41,071 bases of DNA, from positions 1 to 41,071 of the forward strand of contig CAWBCI010000083.1 of NCBI GenBank assembly GCA_963787195.1, written 5' to 3'. The stretch comes from CAWBCI01 sp963787195 (GTDB lineage: Bacteria; Bacteroidota; Bacteroidia; Bacteroidales; JAGOPY01). Position 1 is the stretch's first letter; the number at the start of each line of letters is the position of its first letter. A program made the translations under genes and the position numbers. Shown one piece after another: positions 26,250 through 34,492 of the stretch. Below the pieces are notes generated by a model. The model was not told the DNA's origin, did not search any database, and saw nothing but the letters and a program-made list of their open reading frames with translations.

Positions 26250-26450
26250 AAATTATATTTGATTCTGTTTTCAGACTGCGAAGTAAGCCTCTATTATCCA
26301 GTATCGTTTTAAATCTATGTTATGATTATATTATTGTATGATTAAGGCAAGGTTATGGAATTGTTAAGGGGAAGCCCCATAAATAACCGGATTTTGAACT
26401 TTCGAAGTGGCGAAATATCGAAATGTCGATATGACGAGGTAATTGGTCCA
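26250..26450. other. Intergenic region upstream of the TonB-dependent receptor
   Basis: AT-rich to about 26345, then short repeated motifs (cgaaatatcgaaatgtcgat). No gene seen, and no convincing TAnnTTTG box for the receptor was found. Confidence 0.35.
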
Positions 26451-26507
26451 TGGGAAATCGAAAATTACATCGACAATCGACAATGCAGAATGCCGAATCG
26501 ACAATTC
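26451..26507. repeat. 57-bp perfect direct repeat, copy 1
   Basis: Starts tgggaaatcgaaaattacat and is repeated exactly at 26620-26676. It contains cgacaatcgacaatgcag. Confidence 0.9.
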
Positions 26508-26619
26508 CCACGGCCCGCCCCCATCCCCCGGCCCCTTCCCCCAGCCGGGTGAAGGGGAGGAGATTTGATGTAGCGAAGTTACGATCACGAAATGTCGAAA
26601 TGTCGAATTAAATGGGAAA

Positions 26620-26676
26620 TGGGAAATCGAAAATTACATCGACAATCGACAATGCAGAATGCCGAATCGACAATTC
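26620..26676. repeat. 57-bp perfect direct repeat, copy 2
   Basis: Identical to 26451-26507. Between the copies is a C-rich stretch (cccccggccccttcccccag) followed by gaaggggagg, and gaaatgtc occurs twice near 26590. Confidence 0.9.
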
Positions 26677-26752
26677 TGTAGCTCTTACGGGCAAGGTAAT
26701 TGACACAGTTATGCATAGATATTTGGATATTGGAATTTCCTTCGAATATCGA

Positions 26753-26902
26753 ATATCGTGATATCGCTACATCTTTTCGCCTTCCCAACCGCACCCAGAT
26801 TGTGGGAAGGGGACAGAATATTGAATATTTTAAAATTCTGACGACTGCCGACTGACGACTGCCGACTGCCGACTGACGACTGACGACTGACGACTGACGA
26901 CT
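26753..26902. repeat. Dispersed repeat with terminal heptanucleotide array, copy 1
   Basis: Core atatcgtgatatcgctacat through aaaattctg (26753-26840), followed by a 7-nt-phase array of cgactgc and cgactga units to 26902. A close copy of core plus array lies at 28262-28425, on the other side of the ATPase gene. Next to it, 26911-26934 carries cgtcatccacgcggaagcgg, an arm of the same palindrome family seen in the nested-hairpin elements. Confidence 0.85.
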
Positions 26903-26949
26903 TCGCCCCCTCGTCATCCACGCGGAAGCGGGAGCCAAAAATCCGGTAT

Positions 26950-28071
26950 TTACTTAATCACAACAAAATCTCTGAAATTATCCTTATCAATCACCATACT
27001 CACTGCATTATAGGCTTCGGTGAAAGTTTTTGGCAATCTGGAATTTTTCTTTTTATTCCATTTAAATTCATAACCATAAATCTGACCACTCTTTTCCTCA
27101 ACAAAATCAACCTCTTGCTGCTGTTTGGTCCTCCAGAAATAGATGTGAGCCAGACTTTGCTTATATTCAATTTGTTTAACCCGCTCCGATATCAGGAAAT
27201 TTTCCCATAATGCGCCTTTGTCAGTCCTTAATTCAAGCGGGTTAAAGTTCCCTATTATCATATTCCGGATGCCATTATCATAGAAATAAATTTTCCTGTT
27301 GGTTTTTATCTCATTCCGAATATTTCGGCTAAAGCTTTGCAGTTTAAAAATGACGTATCCTTTTTGTAAGATATCAATGTACTTATTGATAGTATTCTTA
27401 TCGACATTTACAATCTGAGCCAATTCGGAATAGTTAACCTCATTCCCGACCTGTAGGGCAAGCGCTTGCACTAATTTATCAAGAACTTCGGGTTTACGTA
27501 TATCAGCATATGAAAGAATATCCCGGTATAAATAACTATTCATCAGGTTTCTTAAGACATTAATTTCATCCCCGCTATTATTCAAAACATCCGGGTAAAA
27601 TCCATACAATAACCTGTTTTCCAATTGCTGCTCTGCGTATAGGAAGCCATGATGATTTTCATATTCTTCCCATGAAATCGGGAACAGGCAGTATTCCCAC
27701 TTTCTTCCCGTTAATGGTTCATTGATTTTATTAGATAAATCAAAGGATGAAGAACCACTTGCAAATAATTGAACATCCTTAAACCTGTCAGTAATAATTT
27801 TCATAGTAAGTCCAATTCCCTCTATCCTCTGCGCTTCATCGATAAAAACAAATTTGTAATTGCCTAAAATTGCCCGGATTTGTTCGGTATTTGGTTCTCT
27901 TAATAAAGTCCTTGTTTTTGGATCATCCCCATCAAGTAATAAGTAATTCGTTTTTTCAAGGATGGATTCAATTAATGTGGTTTTACCTACCTGCCGGGGC
28001 CCTGTAACAACGATAGCTTTTCCTGAACCAATACGCTTTTTGATTATATCACTTAAATATCTTGAATACAT
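26950..28071 (-). CDS. AAA ATPase (AAA_14) with DUF4143 domain
   Basis: A 373-residue ATPase. Walker A is GPRQVGKTT at residues 24-32 and Walker B is FVFIDEAQ near residue 75. The sensor region SGSSS follows, and the C-terminal half is the DUF4143 domain (KGALWENFLISERV, then FWRTKQQQEVDFV), which has a PD-(D/E)xK-like nuclease pattern. These proteins are abundant in Bacteroidota, often mobile or paralogous, and of unknown biological role. The gene is bracketed by direct copies of a dispersed repeat (26753-26902 and 28262-28425), suggesting that the segment arrived or is exchanged as a unit. It has no operon partner. Confidence 0.9.
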   Translation of the reverse strand: MYSRYLSDIIKKRIGSGKAIVVTGPRQVGKTTLIESILEKTNYLLLDGDDPKTRTLLREPNTEQIRAILGNYKFVFIDEAQRIEGIGLTMKIITDRFKDVQLFASGSSSFDLSNKINEPLTGRKWEYCLFPISWEEYENHHGFLYAEQQLENRLLYGFYPDVLNNSGDEINVLRNLMNSYLYRDILSYADIRKPEVLDKLVQALALQVGNEVNYSELAQIVNVDKNTINKYIDILQKGYVIFKLQSFSRNIRNEIKTNRKIYFYDNGIRNMIIGNFNPLELRTDKGALWENFLISERVKQIEYKQSLAHIYFWRTKQQQEVDFVEEKSGQIYGYEFKWNKKKNSRLPKTFTEAYNAVSMVIDKDNFRDFVVIK

Positions 28072-28173
28072 TTTTTATGTAAAGATATATCATTTTGTGA
28101 TCATATTCACCATTAGTTATGTTTTTAGGTGATTTTGATTATTTATTTACTTGCGAATGGAGGGGGCACGATT

Positions 28174-28187
28174 CAGATTTCAGATTT
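28174..28187. repeat. Heptanucleotide tandem repeat
   Basis: cagattt occurs twice in tandem in the short region upstream of the ATPase gene. Confidence 0.5.
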
Positions 28188-28243
28188 TTGTATTTCATCA
28201 TTAAATGAATTAAGTAATAGCCTGAAACCCCGAACATCAAACT

Positions 28244-29387
28244 TCACCTCGTAACATCGTCATATCGTGATATCGCTACATCGCTACATCTTTTCGCCTT
28301 CCCTACCGCACCCAAATTGTGGGAAGGGGGCAGAATATTGAATATTTTAAAATTCTGCTGACTGCTGACTGCTGACTGCTGACTGCCGACTGCCGACTGC
28401 CGACTGAAGACTGCGACGACTGACTTCCCCAATCCCTCCCCCATCCGGACCTCTGTCTCAAGTCCTTTCGCGGTGTTTTCAAGCAAATCGCTGTCTATCC
28501 CGACTTTTCCTCTTTCAAATAATAACACTACCGTAGAGCCCCCGAATTTGAAATAGCCCGCCTCAGCGCCTTTTACTGCGGTGTCGCCGCTATATGTCTG
28601 GATGATGCTACCCACCATGGTAGCCCCGACTTCCGCCATGATCACATCTCCAAATATTGGATTTGAGATAAGTAAATAATCCCTTTTATTCAGACAGAAT
28701 ATCTCTGCCATCTTTCTCAATGCCAGAGGATTTACCGAATAATATTCTCCATCGATCCGGCTTAAAGAAGAAAGGGAACCACTCAGGGGAAAATGAAAGC
28801 GGTGATAGTCGGGTGGGGCCAAGGCGTATGACTATAAGGCTGCCATCTATATATTTCTCAGCAAGAACAGTATCTTCCAAAAAAGATTGCACATCAAAGC
28901 GGTAGCCCTTGACAATGAAATCGGAGTTAGAGATGTCAGCCCAGGCCATAATCTTGCCGTCGGCCGGAGAAACTACAATATTGGAAGCAGTATCCACCGG
29001 CCGGGCGCTTTGCTTAAGTTCCCGGGTAAAGAAATCATTGAAAGAATTGAATTCCTGCTTTTTTGCGATGCTCAGATCTATATTATATTCTTCAACAAAG
29101 GGAGGTATTTTATCAGCTGATTCCGGACTGTCCATCATCTTCCCGTAAACCGAAGAGAGCATTTTTCTTTTCACCAGTGTCCATAAAGTAGCTTCTCCAA
29201 CAGGATTGTTATAAAGCCATACCAGCCATTTTTCAGCGGGGACCTTTTCGGTTTTTATCATCCCGTTTTCACGGTCCACATATTTTATCGGGGCTTGCTC
29301 AGGCGAAGGGTAAATGGCCAGGATAAGGATGCTTATTATAAGCACCAGGACTATTGTCCACTTCTTATTTAGCTTCCGTATTTTCAT
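28244..29387 (-). CDS. psd: Phosphatidylserine decarboxylase proenzyme (one frameshift; C-terminus invaded by repeat)
   Basis: This enzyme makes phosphatidylethanolamine from phosphatidylserine at the inner membrane. From the ATG at 29387 it has a membrane anchor (WTIVLVLIISILILAIYP), then FNDFFTRELK and SPADGKI with the catalytic Asp. The frame breaks near 28817-28822; removing one G restores VIRLAPPDYHRFHFPLSG with the catalytic His. The self-cleavage site that yields the pyruvoyl group is GGST in FKFGGSTVVLLFERG. Psd proteins normally end soon after a motif like RMGEGLGK. Here the stop is missing, and the frame continues about 55 residues through the heptamer array and dispersed repeat to 28244. 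The GST cleavage site is intact. It follows the DUF423 gene by 83 nt. The frameshift is probably a sequencing indel. Confidence 0.85.
28262..28425. repeat. Dispersed repeat with terminal heptanucleotide array, copy 2
   Basis: Core atatcgtgatatcgctacat to aaattctg (28262-28357), then an array of gactgct and gactgcc units. It is in direct orientation relative to 26753-26902, with an extra cgctacat and a one-base difference in the G-run. It abuts the 3' end of the phosphatidylserine decarboxylase gene, whose reading frame runs through it. Confidence 0.85.
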
Positions 29388-29435
29388 ATCCCTTCCATAA
29401 TTTGCTGCGATTTGGCAATTACGATGTTTTATCCT

Positions 29436-29462
29436 GAAGACCAACGACCAACGACTAACGAC
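29436..29462. repeat. Heptamer-phase repeat between the DUF423 and psd genes
   Basis: gaccaac gaccaac gactaac gactt, a short 7-nt array. The same family in reverse orientation is seen at 11317-11331. Confidence 0.65.
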
Positions 29463-29470
29463 TTCTCTAT

Positions 29471-29839
29471 CTACCTCCGCCAAACGGCCACAAACAGCAG
29501 CACCCATCCCGCTATAAAGGAAAGTCCGCCAAAAGGCGTAATAGCCCCTATCCACCGGATACCCGTTATCGCCATCACATACAAACTACCTGAGAAAAGA
29601 ATTATTCCCAGACCTAAAAACAATGCCGACCAGTTCAGCAGGCTTGAAGGCATATTTAGCGCCAATACCCCTATCAGTAACAAACCCAGGGCATGGTAGA
29701 AATGATATTCCACACCGGTTTTATAAACCTGCAACATATCTTCAGCCAGTCTGGCTTTAAGCGCGTGAGCCCCGAAGGCCCCTATGGCGACAGCCAGAAC
29801 CAGGAAAGCTGAGGCCCACATCAGTATAACTTTACTCAT
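29471..29839 (-). CDS. DUF423 family small membrane protein
   Basis: A 122-residue protein with four hydrophobic segments. The family signature is visible: GAFGAHALKARL near residue 20, the GVEYHFYHALGLLL block and TPFGGLSFIAGW near the C-terminus. The length is normal for the family (YgdD/DUF423), an inner-membrane protein of unknown function. It is the first gene of a probable two-gene operon with psd. A TACATTTG box lies just upstream. Confidence 0.92.
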   Translation of the reverse strand: MSKVILMWASAFLVLAVAIGAFGAHALKARLAEDMLQVYKTGVEYHFYHALGLLLIGVLALNMPSSLLNWSALFLGLGIILFSGSLYVMAITGIRWIGAITPFGGLSFIAGWVLLFVAVWRR

Positions 29840-29867
29840 TTTTTTACTTTATATCTTGATATCTTTT

Positions 29868-29875
29868 CAAATGTA
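29868..29875 (-). promoter_or_regulatory. -7 box of the DUF423-psd operon
   Basis: Minus strand TACATTTG, an exact TAnnTTTG match, 28 nt before the ATG at 29839. It diverges from the TetR promoter at 29933-29962. Confidence 0.42.
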
Positions 29876-29932
29876 ATAAGAACGAATGGATTTTGTTAAG
29901 AAATCTAAATTCATAAAAAAATATAAAAAAAC

Positions 29933-29962
29933 TTGCCAATCGGGAAAATCAAATTAAATTTG
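29933..29962 (+). promoter_or_regulatory. Promoter of the TetR gene
   Basis: TTG at 29933-29935, a 19-nt spacer and TAAATTTG at 29955-29962 form a complete Bacteroidota promoter. It is directly followed by gcgattactcac, whose ttactcac half-site is also found within the palindrome upstream of the next gene, so autoregulation by the TetR protein is plausible. Confidence 0.65.
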
Positions 29963-29985
29963 CAAGCGATTACTCACTAATAATT

Positions 29986-30513
29986 ATGACAGAAAAACAG
30001 GAAAAAATATTGAAAGCAGCCCTGGAATTATTTGCCAGGGACGGATTCAGGATGACTTCAACCAGCAAGATAGCAAATCATGCAGGCGTTTCGGAAGGAC
30101 TGATATTTCGTCATTTTAAGAATAAGGACGGGCTGCTGACTGCCATAATTAAAGAAGGTGAGGAAAGGGCCAAAGTACTGTTCGCAGATATCGTCCTTGA
30201 AACAGATCCCAAAGAAGTGATCCGAAAAACTCTTGATATGATACTGAATATCAGCAAAGATAAGGATGCACTCGAGTTTTGGAAATTGCAGTACAAGATA
30301 AAGTGGGAAACCGAGCAATACGGTGGACATAAATTAGAGCCGCTGCATATGGCCCTCAGCAATGCATTTTCAAAGCTTGGCTATGAAAAGCCCGGACAGG
30401 AAGCCATGCTTATCCTGATTATCATGGATGGCCTGGCAACAAGCTTAGCATTACAGAAAGGATTTGACATCGAATCAATGATATCTTTTTTGAAGAATAA
30501 ATACCAGATATAA
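29986..30513 (+). CDS. TetR/AcrR family transcriptional regulator
   Basis: A 175-residue regulator. The N-terminal helix-turn-helix (about residues 8-55) reads ILKAALELFARDGFRMTST, then KIANHAGVSEGLIFRHFKNK, typical of TetR. The C-terminal ligand-binding domain is all-helical and not diagnostic. The next gene, an SDR, starts 71 nt downstream with a palindrome between them, and an acyl-CoA ligase is convergent. Control of fatty acid or lipid genes is therefore plausible, but the ligand is unknown. Confidence 0.92.
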   Translation: MTEKQEKILKAALELFARDGFRMTSTSKIANHAGVSEGLIFRHFKNKDGLLTAIIKEGEERAKVLFADIVLETDPKEVIRKTLDMILNISKDKDALEFWKLQYKIKWETEQYGGHKLEPLHMALSNAFSKLGYEKPGQEAMLILIIMDGLATSLALQKGFDIESMISFLKNKYQI

Positions 30514-30533
30514 ATTTTTTTATATAAATGAGA

Positions 30534-30545
30534 GAGTAAGTACTC
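30534..30545. promoter_or_regulatory. Candidate TetR operator
   Basis: gagtaagtactc has 5-nt arms (GAGTA/TACTC) and a 2-nt centre. It lies 39 nt before the SDR start. The half-site tactcac resembles the ttactcac just downstream of the TetR promoter. Confidence 0.4.
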
Positions 30546-30584
30546 ACAAATAATATTAAACAGAAACAATGAAAATTTATCGAT

Positions 30585-31364
30585 ATGAATAATGTAGCAT
30601 TAATAACAGGAGCCTCGTCGGGAATAGGAAAAGAGTTAGCAGCAATTCACGCCGAGAAATGGGGTGATTTAATTCTCATTGCCAGAAGTAAAGACAAACT
30701 TGAAAAAATCAAAACGGAATTAGAGAATAAACACTCGGCAAAAGTTATGGTCATCGTCAAAGACCTTAGTCAGCCCGGGGCCCCCGGAGAGATTTACGAA
30801 GAAGTAAAGAAAGCCGGGATCGAAATTGATATCCTGATCAATAATGCCGGTTTCGGAGCCCTTGGCAAGTTCCAGGAATTGGATTGGAACAGGCAATTGA
30901 ATATGATAAACCTGAATATTACTGCCTTAACTGCACTTACACATCTGTTTTTGCCTGATTTCGTGAAAAGAAATAAAGGAAAAATATTGAATGTATCCTC
31001 CACTGCCAGTTTTATGCCGGGGCCTTTGCAGGCTGTGTATTATGCTACAAAGGCATATGTGACATTTTTTAGCAATGCTTTAGCAGAGGAACTGCACGAT
31101 ACCAATATCACAGTTACTACCCTTATGCCCGGCGCCACGGATACAGGTTTTGGAGCAATTTCAGGCATGGATAAAACGGATATGTTTAAAAATACCGCCA
31201 GCGCCCGAAGCGTCGCCGAAGCTGGATATAATGCAATGTTAAAAGGAAAAATCAATGTGGTTGCCGGTGTACCGGCTTCACAAAGGATGATGCTTGCCAT
31301 GGTCCCTTTTGTACCAAAAAAGGTCTTGTTAAAAACAGTGCGAAAAATGCAGGAGGTGGATTAG
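30585..31364 (+). CDS. Short-chain dehydrogenase/reductase (DltE-like SDR)
   Basis: A 259-residue NAD(P)-dependent SDR with all key motifs: TGASSGIG at 8-15, NNAGFG near residue 85, the catalytic Ser in LNVSSTASF and YYATK (YxxxK). The C-terminal region (VPASQRMMLAMVPFVPKK) is hydrophobic and basic, typical of SDRs acting on acyl chains or lipids. The ATG at 30585 is preceded by a 7-codon open frame (30569-30592) that overlaps it. It is probably co-regulated with the TetR gene upstream and ends 27 nt from the convergent acyl-CoA ligase gene. The exact substrate is unknown. Confidence 0.9.
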   Translation: MNNVALITGASSGIGKELAAIHAEKWGDLILIARSKDKLEKIKTELENKHSAKVMVIVKDLSQPGAPGEIYEEVKKAGIEIDILINNAGFGALGKFQELDWNRQLNMINLNITALTALTHLFLPDFVKRNKGKILNVSSTASFMPGPLQAVYYATKAYVTFFSNALAEELHDTNITVTTLMPGATDTGFGAISGMDKTDMFKNTASARSVAEAGYNAMLKGKINVVAGVPASQRMMLAMVPFVPKKVLLKTVRKMQEVD

Positions 31365-31391
31365 CGAATCATTGCTGATTCCCTTTACCTG

Positions 31392-33170
31392 CTAATACAT
31401 CTTATCGATCACTTCCCGGTAGTAATCCATGATAAAGCGCCTTCTCAGTTTAAGGGTGCTGGTCATGGTCATATTCTCAATGGAAAACGGCTCTTTGAGC
31501 AAGGTGAACTTCACCACTTTTTCATATCCGGTGAGTTCGGCCTGCAGCTTATCAATCCTTTCTTTCATATGATCGATAATTTCCTGCCGTGTCAGCAGAA
31601 TATCCTGATGCAGGTTTCCAAGTCCGAGTTTCTCGGCATAGGCCTTGAGTTGTTCTCCTACAGGCACTATGAGGGCCGTAACATATTTACGGTTGTCGCC
31701 TATCACTATAACTTGTTCTATATACTGGTCCTGGGCCAGCAGGAGTTCCACTTTCTGAGGGGAAATGTATTTTCCTAAAGAGGTTTTGAATAGGTCCTTG
31801 ATACGATCGGTCATCACCAGATTAGCATCGGCTGATAAACTGCCTTCGTCGCCGGTGCCATACCAGCCGTCTTTCAGCACTTCAGCGGTTTCCACCGGCT
31901 TCTTATAATATCCTTTAAAAACAGTTTTGCCTTTCACCTGTATTTCACCTTCATCCCCTATCCTCACTTCAACACCCGGCAAAACAGTCCCCACCGTTGT
32001 GAAATCATAATTATCAGCTTTGAAGCAGGAAACTGTTGCAGTTGTCTCAGTAGCTCCGTAGCCGTATAAAACATTCAGCCCGGTGGCATGGAAAAATTTC
32101 AGAAGTTCGGGCCTGATAGCAGCCCCGGAACAAGGCATGGAGCGGATGTTTCCTCCAAAAATGGCTCTCAGCTTGCGGAATACAAGGCGGTCGGCCATAA
32201 GCCTATTTAGCTTCAACGTGACAGGGACAGATTTCGATTGGCTCCTGTAATCGGAATACTGGTGCCCAACTTTAATGGCCCATTTAAAAATATTTTGTTT
32301 CAGGGATGACCATTTTGCAACTTCAGTTTCTATGCCCTCATAAGTCTTTTCGAAAAAACGGGGAACAGTACACATTAAAGTTGGCTTTGCTATCAGCAGG
32401 TTTTCCATTACCTCCCGGGGATTTTCCAGGATAGTATTCACAGCCCCGCAATGCAGCATGTAATATGACCATGTGCGTTCAAAGACATGACTTAGCGGAA
32501 GAAAAGCCATGGAAACATCGTCTTCTCCCACGTTAAGGCGTTTATCATGCAATGGGAAGGTATGCATAAAATTTTCATGGATAAGCATCACTCCCTTAGG
32601 TTCTCCCGTAGTTCCGGAAGTATAAATGATGGTAGCCAGATCTTCTGCTTCAGCTTGTTCAAATATCTTTTGAGCATTTTCCTTCTCCGAGCCATCGGCC
32701 AGGGCAATGAAATCTTCCCAATTCAGGAATCTTTCGCCGGAGTCAATGAGACCGGGTTCGAAGATGACTACTTTTTCAAGTGTTTCTGAATTATCAAATA
32801 GCCACTGAGCGACTTCAAGCTGTTCTTTCCCGCCTATGAACATGATTTTCATCGCGGTTTCATCTGCAATATACTTGACCTGCTGGCGGGAGGCTGAACT
32901 GAAAAAGGGAACGCTGACGGCCCTAAGCGAGAAGATACCTATATCGGCAATCATCCATTCCAGCCGGTTGCTGCTGTATATCCCGATATTATCCATGGGG
33001 CCATAACCAAGCTTTAAAAGCGCTTCAGCAACCTGGTCGATTTTGCTAAGGAAATTCTCCCAGCTTAATGAAAGGTATTTTTTTCCGGATTTGTCTTTAT
33101 AACGAATGACTTCTCTTGACCCATAACGTCCGGCCCTTTCCCTGACCATGTGGGCAATGTGTTCCTTCAT
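31392..33170 (-). CDS. Long-chain fatty acid-CoA ligase (AMP-binding, FadD/ACSL type)
   Basis: A 592-residue adenylate-forming enzyme that activates fatty acids with ATP and CoA. The AMP-binding signature IIYTSGTTGEPKGVML lies at residues 181-196. The adenylation motif YGATETTATVS is present, and the hinge region with WYGTGDEGSL and DRIKDLFKTSLGKYISP agrees with long-chain acyl-CoA synthetases. The length is normal for the family found in many Bacteroidota. It is monocistronic and convergent to the TetR-SDR unit. The real substrate chain length is not predictable from sequence alone. Confidence 0.92.
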   Translation of the reverse strand: MKEHIAHMVRERAGRYGSREVIRYKDKSGKKYLSLSWENFLSKIDQVAEALLKLGYGPMDNIGIYSSNRLEWMIADIGIFSLRAVSVPFFSSASRQQVKYIADETAMKIMFIGGKEQLEVAQWLFDNSETLEKVVIFEPGLIDSGERFLNWEDFIALADGSEKENAQKIFEQAEAEDLATIIYTSGTTGEPKGVMLIHENFMHTFPLHDKRLNVGEDDVSMAFLPLSHVFERTWSYYMLHCGAVNTILENPREVMENLLIAKPTLMCTVPRFFEKTYEGIETEVAKWSSLKQNIFKWAIKVGHQYSDYRSQSKSVPVTLKLNRLMADRLVFRKLRAIFGGNIRSMPCSGAAIRPELLKFFHATGLNVLYGYGATETTATVSCFKADNYDFTTVGTVLPGVEVRIGDEGEIQVKGKTVFKGYYKKPVETAEVLKDGWYGTGDEGSLSADANLVMTDRIKDLFKTSLGKYISPQKVELLLAQDQYIEQVIVIGDNRKYVTALIVPVGEQLKAYAEKLGLGNLHQDILLTRQEIIDHMKERIDKLQAELTGYEKVVKFTLLKEPFSIENMTMTSTLKLRRRFIMDYYREVIDKMY

Positions 33171-33265
33171 ATAATTTTTTGTTAAATAATGTAACAGTCA
33201 ATAATTGAGGTGATAAGTTCTGAAGCTAAATGGGTTGGTTTCTTATGCATAAATTTAACACAATG

Positions 33266-33273
33266 CAAAGATA
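33266..33273 (-). promoter_or_regulatory. -7 box of the acyl-CoA ligase gene
   Basis: Minus strand TATCTTTG, 95 nt before the ATG at 33170. A TTG lies 15 nt further upstream (33291-33289), a shorter spacing than usual. Confidence 0.38.
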
Positions 33274-33406
33274 ATACTATCCTTCTAACAATCTTACATT
33301 ATTCATATTATTAAAACAAGATATATGGACCTAAACAGTTACTGATAAGATAGTAAGAAGGTGTATTTTTGAAGAATTTTGAGGATAGGAGCTATTTCGG
33401 CAAATC

Positions 33407-34480
33407 TCAGTTTACAATTTTTTTATCTATATAATTTGAATTGAGGATACTCAGTATCCCCATGTAATTCAAGCGAAAACTCACCAGGTCGCCTACTTTA
33501 TAACCTTTTTTATTGTTCCCAAGATCCATCACTATCATGTCGCTGCTGGCGCCCGAAATTTCCAGCCTCTCGTCTTCCGGGAATATATTTTTTAAGTCAA
33601 TATCCAGTAGACCGATATCCAGTATGGCCCTGTACGAAGTTTTTCCGAAATCCTTTTCATCAATTTCAAGCTCTTCCCCGGCAACATTGGTCCCCATTTC
33701 TCCAATGGGGACTTTTGGTTTCTCCATGAGTTCGATAATCTCGGTATAAAGTTTGAAAACATCGGATTTCATGCCTTTGATAGTCTGTCCTGTGATCAGG
33801 TTATTCCCCAGAAACAAGGTTTCACCTACCCTGAAATGGTTGTTCCCTTTGGGGATTTGTTTCTTGAATATGAGCGGAATGGCCACGGAGGTTCCCCCGC
33901 TGACCCACTTGATCTGTTTGTTGAATTTAGTATTAATGAGTTCTTTATAGAGACTGAGCTGTATCAGTTTATCATGTGAAGGATGAACTCCGCTGAGACA
34001 GTTAAGGTTGGTCCCCAATCCGATTACTTCTATATTGGGTAATTTGAAAACACTTTCATAAAATTCTATCAGATCATCTCCCATGACCCCTTCCCTGAGG
34101 TCCCCCATTTCGATCATGATGATGATTTTATGCTGTTTTCCCTGTCTTCCGGCCTCTTCAGAGATGAGCTTGATGGTTTCAAATTGAGTATTGAAACTCA
34201 CATCCGCAAATCGGACCAGGCTTTTGATGCTGCGTTTGGCCGGTGGCTTGATATAAACCGTCTGAACCTCGGGATTCAGCCTTTTAATTACTTTCAGGTT
34301 GCTTATCCTGGAATCCAGTATTTCAGAGGGTCCCAGGGCTATGATCTCCTTCAGATAGATTTCATTTCCGCAGAGCATTTTAGTCACAACCCCCCAGGAA
34401 ATATGATTGTTTTTGAACAGTTTGTCCAGGAAGAGGTAATTGTTTTCAAGCTTTTTGGTATACAATTCTATATAAGCCAT
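33407..34480 (-). CDS. Alanine/ornithine racemase family PLP-dependent enzyme
   Basis: A 357-residue fold-type III PLP enzyme. The PLP-binding lysine is Lys34 in WGVVTKMLCGN. The family block IEMGDLREGVMG near residue 123 is the strongest sign of the ornithine-racemase-like group, and GGTSVAIPL and a C-terminal beta-domain follow. It interconverts L- and D-forms of an amino acid, with ornithine, lysine or alanine as possible substrates, in the cytoplasm. It is the last gene of the GNAT - M20 - racemase - racemase operon, 12 nt after the alanine-racemase-like gene. Two different racemases in tandem suggest distinct substrates. No oraE/oraS or ord ornithine-degradation genes are in the window. 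Confidence 0.88.
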   Translation of the reverse strand: MAYIELYTKKLENNYLFLDKLFKNNHISWGVVTKMLCGNEIYLKEIIALGPSEILDSRISNLKVIKRLNPEVQTVYIKPPAKRSIKSLVRFADVSFNTQFETIKLISEEAGRQGKQHKIIIMIEMGDLREGVMGDDLIEFYESVFKLPNIEVIGLGTNLNCLSGVHPSHDKLIQLSLYKELINTKFNKQIKWVSGGTSVAIPLIFKKQIPKGNNHFRVGETLFLGNNLITGQTIKGMKSDVFKLYTEIIELMEKPKVPIGEMGTNVAGEELEIDEKDFGKTSYRAILDIGLLDIDLKNIFPEDERLEISGASSDMIVMDLGNNKKGYKVGDLVSFRLNYMGILSILNSNYIDKKIVN

Positions 34481-34492
34481 TTTGAAATGGAT

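Noticed and set aside
26585..26938. Open frames encoding repeated SRQSAVGSRQSAV
   Set aside because: They are translations of the heptamer array (a 7-nt period gives a 7-residue repeat in every frame). No start context or homologous domain supports a gene.
33407..34480. Ornithine fermentation gene cluster
   Set aside because: The ornithine-racemase-like enzyme is present, but none of the aminomutase, dehydrogenase or thiolase genes of that pathway are in the window.
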